Source of the DNA: a virus
Length of the DNA: 26,838 nt
Direction: 5' to 3' (one strand)
Virus record (IMG/VR): IMGVR_UViG_3300020204_000307
Coordinates: 1 to 26,838 of that record
Part shown: one piece after another, positions 1-4,002 of the stretch
Layout: each line of letters opens with the position of its first letter
Numbering within the stretch: the first letter of the stretch is position 1
Notes under the pieces: model-generated
Told to the model about the DNA's origin: nothing
What the model saw: only the letters and a program-made list of their open reading frames with translations
Database searches by the model: none
Translations under genes and position numbers: made by a program

Positions 1-35
1 ATCTTCAAGACATCACCACTCGGGTAGAACAATGA
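1..35 (+). CDS. 3' end of an upstream gene (partial)
   Basis: Reading from base 3 gives LQDITTRVEQ and then a TGA stop at 33-35, which overlaps the ATG of the next gene at 32-34 as ATGA. That overlap is the usual junction between tightly packed phage genes, and the peptide looks like a natural C-terminus. A second frame ends at a TAG (25-27) after IFKTSPLG, so the frame is not certain. The gene body lies outside the window and its function cannot be judged. Confidence 0.35.
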   Translation, partial: LQDITTRVEQ

Positions 36-226
36 GCAGCAGCTTCAAGAAAGAACTTACTATCTTGATGGAATCCTATCAGTTTCAGTTACAGCGGACT
101 TCGAAACATTTGGTCTGGTCGCATCCCTCAGGTCTTAAGATTTTCACCAGTGCTACACCCTCTTGTCGTCACGCATTGAATCAAATTGAACGTGATATTC
201 AGCGAAAAATGGTAAAAATCAATTAA
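32..226 (+). CDS. HicA-like small protein (putative, orphan)
   Basis: A 64-residue protein. After a short helix (residues 6-18), the pattern QLQRTSKHLVWSHPSGLKIF followed by a helix with an ERDIQRKM end resembles HicA/YcfA mRNA-interferase folds (dsRBD-like), in which a short helix leads to a beta hairpin with a conserved His and a second helix. The His in SKHLVW sits where the HicA catalytic His is expected. Two family features differ: the Gly-Ser before that His is Thr-Ser-Lys here, and no HicB-like antitoxin follows; the next gene encodes an unrelated 55-aa protein. The ATG at 32 overlaps the stop of the upstream frame. No Shine-Dalgarno is visible. As an orphan it may have become a non-toxic RNA-binding protein; it could also be a conserved cyanophage protein with only a superficial resemblance. 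Confidence 0.6.
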   Translation: MSSSFKKELTILMESYQFQLQRTSKHLVWSHPSGLKIFTSATPSCRHALNQIERDIQRKMVKIN

Positions 227-243
227 AAATGGCTTTTTTAATT
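221..243 (+). terminator. A/T-only hairpin with T-run after the HicA-like gene
   Basis: AATTAAAAA (221-229) and TTTTTAATT (235-243) are perfect 9-bp complements around a 5-nt loop, and the stop codon (224-226) lies in the left arm. The run of T at 234-239 gives a weak terminator-like look, but the stem contains no G-C pair, so termination would be inefficient. It may simply reflect A/T-rich composition. Confidence 0.25.
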
Positions 244-440
244 ATAGTGCGTGTTTTAATTCATTCTCAATAAGTGTTAGTTATTGAGAATCAATTAGGG
301 TGATTGTTGAGAATTAAGACCCTATAAAGCCCTTCGGTTATAGCGATCTTAGCCCGCACTCTACCACAACCGCAGAGAAATGTCAAGTCCCCCAGTATTA
401 CCATAACCGCACAGAGACCCCGCCAAATATCACCGATCCT
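227..440. other. Non-coding gap with hairpin and short repeats
   Basis: No credible reading frame lies between the HicA-like gene and the promoter cluster at 441. The gap contains a perfect hairpin (263-291), a further copy of its right arm (307-314), a smaller possible stem near 323-342 (TATAA...TTATA) and a loosely repeated segment CCACAACCGCAGAGA (364-378) / CCATAACCGCACAGAGA (401-417). No tRNA or known riboswitch could be recognised. The second half is C-rich on this strand, unlike the surrounding A/T-rich DNA. Confidence 0.6.
263..291. repeat. Perfect 11-bp inverted repeat, plus a third copy at 307-314
   Basis: ATTCTCAATAA (263-273) and TTATTGAGAAT (281-291) are exact reverse complements around the 7-nt loop GTGTTAG. 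TTGAGAAT recurs at 307-314 and could compete for the left arm. No T-tract follows, so a simple terminator is unlikely. The half-site TGAGAAT somewhat resembles Fur-type half-sites, but the full 7-1-7 palindrome is not present. A protein-binding site, RNA stabiliser or weak attenuator are all possible. Confidence 0.65.
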
Positions 441-448
441 CATAAATA
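441..448 (+). promoter_or_regulatory. T4-type late promoter motif CATAAATA
   Basis: CATAAATA matches the (N/T)ATAAATA octamer recognised by the T4-type late sigma factor (gp55 class). It lies 13 nt upstream of a sigma70-type promoter, so the 55-aa gene at 521 could be transcribed both early and late. The identical octamer is present before gp25 and gp8. Confidence 0.6.
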
Positions 449-460
449 CTCTGAGCACAC

Positions 461-489
461 TTGACACAAACGCTCCCGTATCTTATACT
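461..489 (+). promoter_or_regulatory. Strong sigma70-type promoter (TTGACA-17-TATACT)
   Basis: A perfect -35 TTGACA (461-466) and a -10 TATACT (484-489, one mismatch to TATAAT) are separated by exactly 17 bp. The predicted start is near 496, giving a leader of about 25 nt before the ATG at 521. The TTG of the -35 could be misread as an initiation codon for a 75-aa frame; the promoter reading is the better one. Confidence 0.75.
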
Positions 490-520
490 GGCCACAGTTA
501 GTTCCTCGACACCCAAAGCC

Positions 521-688
521 ATGTCAGTTTCTTATCTTCAAGCCCAGAAAAAGAATGTGCGTGTGACACTGGAACTTTCCGTGTATAGTGACTTTGATGC
601 ACGACAGATCAACTGGCGTAAGTTATTTCAACTCGATGGTGATGAGACAGTGGAGGTTTATGTGGAAGACCTGGATGTAGACTGGTAA
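521..688 (+). CDS. Conserved-type 55-aa cyanophage protein, function unknown
   Basis: A 55-residue acidic protein beginning MSVSYLQAQKK and carrying YSDFDARQINWRKLFQLD and a C-terminal VEVYVEDLDVD stretch, with no membrane segment. I chose ATG 521 because the in-frame TTG at 461 coincides with a consensus -35 element, and a transcript from that promoter would begin downstream of 461. The sequence has the look of conserved small cyanophage early proteins, but I know of no role. No clear Shine-Dalgarno precedes the start. The next small gene follows after 64 nt. The strong early-type promoter suggests expression soon after infection. Confidence 0.75.
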   Translation: MSVSYLQAQKKNVRVTLELSVYSDFDARQINWRKLFQLDGDETVEVYVEDLDVDW

Positions 689-752
689 TGTATAAGGAAT
701 GAGATGCGCCTTCATAGACACTCACCAAACACACAGTTACTCACACTTTATC

Positions 753-869
753 ATGACTCGTTCGATTGCACTTTCTCTGCTCGCTCAAGGTAACACTGGC
801 AATGAGCTTCTGAGCATTCTCGAATCCATCGCCACCGAAAATGTGGAGGTTGACATTATAGAATTTTGA
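753..869 (+). CDS. 38-aa small protein, function unknown
   Basis: A short frame starting MTRSIALSLLAQGNTGNELL with ILESIATENVEVDIIEF after it. The pattern of a short N-terminal helix, an AQGNTG turn and an ILxxI helix resembles small cyanophage proteins that I recognise only as conserved hypotheticals. The last 20 bases overlap the -35 and spacer of the promoter at 850-878, so the gene end doubles as control DNA for the next unit. No Shine-Dalgarno is visible and the length is low, which keeps confidence moderate. Confidence 0.6.
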   Translation: MTRSIALSLLAQGNTGNELLSILESIATENVEVDIIEF

Positions 870-878
870 TGGTATAAT
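850..878 (+). promoter_or_regulatory. Perfect consensus sigma70 promoter with extended -10
   Basis: TTGACA (850-855), a 17-bp spacer and TATAAT (873-878) are all exact consensus, and TGG precedes the -10 (870-872), giving the extended -10 TGn. The start is predicted near 884-886, inside the left arm of a hairpin (881-907). This is the strongest host-type promoter in the window and points to early transcription of the genes from 917 onward. Confidence 0.85.
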
Positions 879-880
879 AC

Positions 881-907
881 AGGGGTTCGGAGACACTCTG
901 AGCCCCT
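881..907 (+). repeat. 12-bp hairpin at the predicted transcription start
   Basis: AGGGGTTCGGAG (881-892) pairs with CTCTGAGCCCCT (896-907) over 12 positions with two G-T wobbles and an ACA loop. It lies just downstream of the consensus -10, so an RNA starting at about 885 would carry most of a stable 5' stem. Such stems can protect an mRNA from 5' decay. For transcripts coming from upstream it could also act as a weak terminator, although no T-run follows. Confidence 0.6.
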
Positions 908-1076
908 TAGATATTCGTGCAGCGGTTATTCGTGTTGGCAGTTATGGGTGCCTCTGCGGTTATTGCGGCGGGGCGCGTGACGGGGGCGTTTATAAAATTC
1001 AAAACTACCCTAACCTACAGAGGTGACAATTCGACCTCTAAATATCATTCAGACAAAAAAATCCCGGAGGAAAAAA
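885..1076 (+). other. Long leader or low-confidence coding stretch before the 27-aa gene
   Basis: About 190 nt separate the predicted start of the strong promoter from the well-marked ATG at 1077. The stretch contains the 5' hairpin, a GC-rich island (941-990, 34 of 50 bases G or C) and a stem AGAGGT (1019-1024) / ACCTCT (1034-1039). No known riboswitch consensus could be matched; in particular, the conserved GGAAGTAGG-type core of the glutamine (downstream-peptide) RNA is absent. It may be a structured leader or may encode the frame at 917-1099. Confidence 0.4.
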
Positions 1077-1099
1077 ATGGGCGTCAAATGGATTCATAA
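917..1099 (+). CDS. Possible 60-aa protein with an N-terminal hydrophobic segment
   Basis: The frame opens with GTG at 917, or ATG at 944, and its first 25 residues (LFVLAVMGASAVIAAG and onward) would form a membrane segment or signal-like helix, followed by a polar tail. It lies directly downstream of the consensus promoter. Against it, no Shine-Dalgarno is present, its 3' end overlaps a 27-aa gene with an excellent ribosome site, and the polar tail has no recognisable pattern. It could be a real small membrane protein or an open stretch within an untranslated leader. Confidence 0.3.
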   Translation: MQRLFVLAVMGASAVIAAGRVTGAFIKFKTTLTYRGDNSTSKYHSDKKIPEEKNGRQMDS

Positions 1100-1160
1100 G
1101 GACGATTATTCAAGACCTGACAAGAGAACCCTACCTAAAAAGGGTGGCAAGAAAAAATAA
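1077..1160 (+). CDS. 27-aa basic mini-protein with strong RBS
   Basis: GGAGG (1066-1070) followed by six A residues places the ATG at 1077 at ideal spacing; this and the site at 2888 are the best ribosome sites seen in the left block. The product starts MGVKWIHKDDYSRPDKR and ends in KKGGKKK, a lysine-rich tail that could bind nucleic acid. It overlaps the end of the uncertain frame at 917-1099 and would be expressed from the promoter at 850-878. I recognise no family. The strong ribosome site is the main support. Confidence 0.55.
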   Translation: MGVKWIHKDDYSRPDKRTLPKKGGKKK

Positions 1161-1163
1161 ATA
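1156..1163 (+). promoter_or_regulatory. Possible late promoter motif AATAAATA
   Basis: AATAAATA overlaps the stop codon (1158-1160) of the 27-aa gene and lies 25 nt upstream of the ATG at 1189. It fits the NATAAATA late pattern and has spacing close to that before gp25. The A-rich context raises the chance of coincidence. Confidence 0.4.
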
Positions 1164-1188
1164 ACCGTGTTGAATTAAAAATTTTTCG

Positions 1189-1374
1189 ATGCAAAAAATT
1201 TACCACATCTATGCAAAAGATAAGTGTCTGATGCACTCAGTAAAAGAAGAAGAATTTGCAATTGCATGGAAAACACTTAATCGCCTTGTAGGACTCATGA
1301 AAACTGAGTATTCTACAGGCGATCTTTCGTATGAAGAAATCGTAGCGACAAAGGAATTGGAAGCCTCTTATTGA
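1189..1374 (+). CDS. Conserved-type 61-aa cyanophage protein, function unknown
   Basis: A 61-residue soluble protein starting MQKIYHIYAKDKCLMHSV and containing EEEFAIAWKTLNRLVGLM and a DLSYEEIV segment, probably beta strands followed by helices. It resembles a small protein that recurs in T4-like cyanophages, but no activity is known to me. Its TGA stop (1372-1374) lies inside the first copy of the 24-bp tandem repeat that starts the next gene, so the two genes are almost contiguous. No clear Shine-Dalgarno precedes the ATG; a late motif lies 25 nt upstream. Confidence 0.8.
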   Translation: MQKIYHIYAKDKCLMHSVKEEEFAIAWKTLNRLVGLMKTEYSTGDLSYEEIVATKELEASY

Positions 1375-1421
1375 TTATGAATGACTATCGTGATAAATTG
1401 ATTATGAATGACTATCGTGAT
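1371..1421 (+). repeat. 24-bp direct repeat with 27-bp period at a gene start
   Basis: TTGATTATGAATGACTATCG followed by TGAT occurs at 1371-1394 and again exactly at 1398-1421, separated by AAA. The unit contains the stop codon of the upstream gene and the start codon of the downstream gene, so duplication produced two in-frame ATG codons (1377 and 1404) and a repeated IMNDYRD peptide. Perfect identity suggests a recent slippage or duplication event. Confidence 0.9.
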
Positions 1422-1934
1422 GATATGTTTGTGATTCCATTATTTCATGTTGAAGTAAGAGACTGGAAGAATAAGAAAGAACAATTAAAAGATATTTGTA
1501 ATCGCTGTAATCTTCGTGATAAGGATTATATAAAAACAGATTTTTATGATCAAAAAGAAATCTATGTAAAAGATATTCTGTATATTCTGAATGAAGAATT
1601 GAATATTTTTGCAAATCATTTTAACTTTAAAAATTTTAACATGCGAAATGCTTGGTTTGAAGACGCAAATAAACAAAATTTTCATGGAGTTCATAATCAT
1701 GGATCTCATGGATATAGTGCAGTATGTTATATTGACTATGATTATAATGAGCATACAGCAACTCATTTTATTTCTCCATTTAATTCTTTTTTAGATGGAA
1801 CTACTTTATACCATGCTCCTAATGTAAACGAAGGATCTTTGATTTTCTTTCCAGCAGTTGTCAATCACTATACACTTCCAAATGAATCTGAGAAAGAAAG
1901 ATTGATCTTATCGTTTAACTTAAATGTAAGTTGA
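1377..1934 (+). CDS. Putative 2OG-Fe(II) oxygenase-like protein
   Basis: About 185 residues. Numbering from ATG 1377, FHGVHNHGSHGYSAVCYIDYD (about 102-122) supplies the first metal-binding His cluster of a double-stranded beta-helix, and EGSLIFFPAVVNHYTLPNES (about 152-171) supplies the second His, followed by ERLILSFNLNV with the Arg expected to bind 2-oxoglutarate. This arrangement matches the short cyanophage 2OG-Fe(II) oxygenase family; the substrate is unknown. The first metal ligand appears to be an H-x-H cluster, so activity should not be assumed. The start is uncertain because of the tandem repeat: ATG 1377 and ATG 1404 are both possible, and 1404 may be the ancestral one. The stop (1932-1934) lies within the -35 of the next promoter. 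A glycosyltransferase-like gene follows. Confidence 0.8.
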   Translation: MNDYRDKLIMNDYRDDMFVIPLFHVEVRDWKNKKEQLKDICNRCNLRDKDYIKTDFYDQKEIYVKDILYILNEELNIFANHFNFKNFNMRNAWFEDANKQNFHGVHNHGSHGYSAVCYIDYDYNEHTATHFISPFNSFLDGTTLYHAPNVNEGSLIFFPAVVNHYTLPNESEKERLILSFNLNVS

Positions 1935-1959
1935 CAAAGCATATATACTCTGATAAAAT
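1931..1959 (+). promoter_or_regulatory. Strong sigma70-type promoter (TTGACA-17-TAAAAT)
   Basis: TTGACA (1931-1936), a 17-bp spacer and TAAAAT (1954-1959, one mismatch) with an upstream TGA giving an extended -10 (1951-1953). The -35 contains the stop codon of the oxygenase-like gene. Transcription would start near 1966, leaving a leader of about 18 nt that includes GAAGG (1967-1971) before the glycosyltransferase-like gene. Confidence 0.8.
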
Positions 1960-1983
1960 TGATCTTGAAGGTTTATTTCTCTT

Positions 1984-2751
1984 ATGGCAAAAGGATTTAC
2001 TGTGAAAGCAGCAACCCCGAAGGTTTCAGGGCCTGAGTGGGATTATGATAAAATTAAAGAAAGAATGCATGGTAAGTCAATTGTATTCTGTCTTCCTGGC
2101 AGAGGATGTTCTTATCAGTTTCTGAAGTCATTTGTACAAATGTGCTTTGATTTGGTACAGAATGGTATGAGTATTCAAATTTCTCAAGATTATTCTTCTA
2201 TGGTGAACTTTGCACGTTGTAAGTGTCTTGGTGCAAATGTACTGCGTGGGCCGAAGCAGATTCCCTGGGATGGCAAACTCAATTACGATTATCAACTGTG
2301 GATTGATAATGACATTGTGTTTAACTCAGAAAAGTTCTGGCAACTCTGTGATCTCGCTCTGAATGAAGAGGGAGAAGAGAAGGAGATTGTCGCTGGTTGG
2401 TACGCAACAGAAGATGGGCACACGACTTCAGTAGCTCACTGGTTAGAAGAAGATGACTTCCGCCGTAATGGTGGTGTGATGAATCACGAGAATGTGGAGA
2501 GTATCTCAAAACGTCGTAAGCCCTTCACGGTTGACTACACTGGTTTTGGATGGGTGTTGATTAAGAAGGGTGTCTTTGAGAATCTTGAGTATCCTTGGTT
2601 CGCTCCAAAGATGCAGGTTTTTGAATCTGGTGCAGTTCAAGATATGTGTGGTGAAGACGTGTCGTTCTGTCTCGATGCCAAAGAAAAAGGTTTTGAGATC
2701 TGGTGTGACCCTCGCATTCGTGTGGGGCATGAAAAGACTCGTGTGATCTGA
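1984..2751 (+). CDS. GT-A type glycosyltransferase-like protein
   Basis: 255 residues. FCLPGRGCSY (about 35-44) resembles the first strand and turn of a GT-A fold, LWIDNDIVF (105-113) supplies the DxD-type metal and nucleotide-sugar motif, TGFGWVLIKKGVFE (186-199) matches the acceptor-side strand, and GEDVSFC (223-229) with VGHEK (247-251) supplies the later acidic and His positions typical of this group. It would transfer a sugar from a nucleotide donor to an unknown acceptor such as protein, DNA base or glycan. It is transcribed from its own early-type promoter (1931-1959), and a 54-aa gene overlaps its stop by one base. Similar genes are common in T4-like cyanophages. The acceptor cannot be inferred. 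Confidence 0.82.
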   Translation: MAKGFTVKAATPKVSGPEWDYDKIKERMHGKSIVFCLPGRGCSYQFLKSFVQMCFDLVQNGMSIQISQDYSSMVNFARCKCLGANVLRGPKQIPWDGKLNYDYQLWIDNDIVFNSEKFWQLCDLALNEEGEEKEIVAGWYATEDGHTTSVAHWLEEDDFRRNGGVMNHENVESISKRRKPFTVDYTGFGWVLIKKGVFENLEYPWFAPKMQVFESGAVQDMCGEDVSFCLDAKEKGFEIWCDPRIRVGHEKTRVI

Positions 2752-2915
2752 TGAAGCACTTTAATATCTTATATCATGGGAGGAAGATGTATATGAATCT
2801 CTCCTATGAAGAATGTGCGGAGGTCCTCGAAGAACTCTCTCAAAAATATTATGAAAATGGTGAGTTTAATGTGAATGAATTAGAATTGGAGGAAATCTAT
2901 GAAACCCAAGGGTAG
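2751..2915 (+). CDS. Conserved-type 54-aa acidic cyanophage protein
   Basis: The ATG (2751-2753) shares its A with the TGA stop of the glycosyltransferase-like gene, indicating coupled translation. The product begins MKHFNILYHGRKMYMNLSYE, continues with CAEVLEELSQKYYENGEFN and ends in a Glu-rich NELELEEIYE helix. The pattern of a beta hairpin, an SYEEC turn and an amphipathic helix resembles a recurring cyanophage mini-protein of unknown role. An internal ATG at 2793 (MNLSYEEC...) is an alternative start. Its last 17 bases overlap the next gene. Confidence 0.7.
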   Translation: MKHFNILYHGRKMYMNLSYEECAEVLEELSQKYYENGEFNVNELELEEIYETQG

Positions 2916-3042
2916 TATGAATAAAGTGGTGTTCGAACCTGGAGCACCTAAGAAGACTCGTCAAGGACGATCTGCAAGAACTCTTCTCTCAGCAACATCT
3001 CGCAATGGGGCTAAGAAAAAATATAGAGGACAAGGTAGATGA
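2899..3042 (+). CDS. Conserved-type 47-aa highly basic cyanophage protein
   Basis: GGAGG (2888-2892) is followed by a 6-nt spacer and the ATG at 2899, a strong ribosome site inside the upstream gene. The product, from MKPKGSMNKVVFEPGAPKK through RQGRSARTLLSATSRNG to KKKYRGQGR, is rich in Arg and Lys with almost no acidic residues. It closely resembles a small basic protein that recurs in T4-like cyanophages; a nucleic-acid-binding role is inferred from charge only. It is the last gene before the intrinsic terminator at 3052. Confidence 0.8.
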   Translation: MKPKGSMNKVVFEPGAPKKTRQGRSARTLLSATSRNGAKKKYRGQGR

Positions 3043-3051
3043 TATAGATAG

Positions 3052-3077
3052 AGCAGGGATTCGTCTCTGCTTTTTTT
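3052..3077 (+). terminator. Intrinsic terminator with TTCG loop
   Basis: AGCAGGGA (3052-3059) and TCTCTGCT (3064-3071) form an 8-bp stem (one G-T pair) closed by a TTCG tetraloop and followed by a run of seven T residues (3071-3077). This is a textbook rho-independent terminator. It separates the left accessory block from the structural cluster. Confidence 0.92.
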
Positions 3078-3085
3078 ATTAACGT

Positions 3086-3796
3086 ATGGCATACTTAAAT
3101 CATAATCTTCCAACCATCACTTGTTACATTCGTAATGAGTTTCTATACAATCATAAAAAAGGCCACGGTGAGGTAACTTTATGCGATGTACACTCCGTAG
3201 CGTCCTTAGAGAAGCACGTACCCCTCTTTGAAGCGTTTCTGGAGAATGGAGTCAACTGGACTCGTAGACCGATTCATGCCTTCTGCTGGAAGCCAGATGC
3301 ACCTGTACCAGACCTTGAGGAGTGTATGTGGTGGGATTGCTTTTCTCCTTATATTGACGTTCAAGTTCGTTCGAGATTGGCTAACTTACGTGCCGAATTA
3401 GTGAACTATAAAGGAAAGAAAAATGAAGGAACCTATCTGTTCACTCTTGATTGGTCGTGGGAATCTAAATCCACACTGAATACTAACTTTAGTGAGACTC
3501 CAGAGCATAAGTGTGCTCATTTCTTTAAGATGGATAATGGAAATTTCTATGCATACCCAAATAATAAGATATTGTGGTATGATGATGCTTGGACTAAGAA
3601 TAGAATTACCAAAAATCCAGGGTATGAAATTGATTTAACCGAATATTCCGTCGAAAATCGTCGCAAAATTGAAACGTCAGATGATTTTATGTACGAGATC
3701 AAAGAAATTCGGGATAGCAACCCCGTAAAAAGTTCTGATTTTAACGAATCAGGAGCTAAAAACGATGGCAATCCATCCAACGGACAAGGGAACTGA
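3086..3796 (+). CDS. Conserved cyanophage protein of unknown function next to gp25
   Basis: 236 residues with no signal peptide or membrane segment. It is rich in aromatics: WTRRPIHAFCW (about 58-68), ECMWWDCFSPYIDVQVR, and YAYPNNKILWYDDAW further on. I recognise it as a protein commonly found beside the gp25 baseplate gene in T4-like cyanophages, but it does not resemble T4 gp53 or gp5 in the parts I can compare. The last 25 residues are Asn/Ser/Gly-rich and overlap the next gene by 32 nt, suggesting a C-terminal extension created by the overlap. The ATG at 3086 lies 8 nt after the terminator T-run, with no Shine-Dalgarno, so its promoter is unclear. A virion or assembly role is inferred only from position. 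Confidence 0.8.
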   Translation: MAYLNHNLPTITCYIRNEFLYNHKKGHGEVTLCDVHSVASLEKHVPLFEAFLENGVNWTRRPIHAFCWKPDAPVPDLEECMWWDCFSPYIDVQVRSRLANLRAELVNYKGKKNEGTYLFTLDWSWESKSTLNTNFSETPEHKCAHFFKMDNGNFYAYPNNKILWYDDAWTKNRITKNPGYEIDLTEYSVENRRKIETSDDFMYEIKEIRDSNPVKSSDFNESGAKNDGNPSNGQGN

Positions 3797-3959
3797 CTTT
3801 ATTAAATCGGGAATGACCCTTATTACTGAAATTTCTTCGGAAAAATACTTAAAAAAATCAAAAAAACTTAAAAATTATGACATTCCAGAGAATCGTTACT
3901 CAAGACCGTGTGGTGGTGCTGGCGGTTTTGACGATTTTGTTGAAAGATGGCATGAATAA
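3765..3959 (+). CDS. 64-aa small protein, function unknown
   Basis: AGGAG (3751-3755) with a 9-nt spacer marks the ATG at 3765, inside the end of the preceding gene. The product begins MAIHPTDKGTDFIKSGMTLI, has a Lys-rich centre (KKSKKLKNYD) and ends in RPCGGAGGFDDFVERWHE. The glycine-rich turn with a terminal aromatic helix looks conserved, but I cannot name a family. It ends 43 nt before gp25, and the late promoter for gp25 lies in that gap. Its position suggests a small virion or assembly factor. Confidence 0.7.
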   Translation: MAIHPTDKGTDFIKSGMTLITEISSEKYLKKSKKLKNYDIPENRYSRPCGGAGGFDDFVERWHE

Positions 3960-3973
3960 TCTTTAAAATCCGT

Positions 3974-3981
3974 CATAAATA
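3974..3981 (+). promoter_or_regulatory. T4-type late promoter CATAAATA before gp25
   Basis: CATAAATA sits in the 43-nt gap before gp25, 21 nt from the ATG, leaving a very short leader. It should drive gp25, gp6 and the giant gene as one late unit, since gp25 and gp6 abut and only 3 nt separate gp6 from the next ATG. Confidence 0.8.
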
Positions 3982-4002
3982 AGACAGATTTATTATTTTT
4001 TC

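Noticed and set aside
285-300. Fur box at the hairpin
   Set aside because: Only TGAGAAT half-sites are present; the complementary half of the 7-1-7 palindrome is missing, so no call is made.
461-688. 75-aa gene starting at TTG 461
   Set aside because: The TTG is part of an exact TTGACA -35 with a good -10 at 17-bp spacing; a transcript from it starts near 496, so ATG 521 is the better start.
885-1076. Glutamine (downstream-peptide) riboswitch before a tiny ORF, known in cyanophages
   Set aside because: The conserved core sequences of that class are not present, although the layout of leader plus tiny peptide is similar.
1402-1766. Reverse-strand frames across the oxygenase-like gene
   Set aside because: They lie opposite a protein with clear family motifs, have biased hydrophobic composition typical of antisense A/T-rich sequence, and no start signals.
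2929-2950. GTTCGAAC followed by a possible acceptor-like end, resembling a tRNA T-arm or attachment site
   Set aside because: It is only a palindrome within the coding sequence of the 47-aa gene; no acceptor, D-arm or anticodon arm can be formed.
3086-3796. Assignment as T4 gp53 baseplate wedge protein
   Set aside because: Position near gp25 suggested it, but the sequence does not show the gp53 pattern I would expect, so it is left as unknown function.
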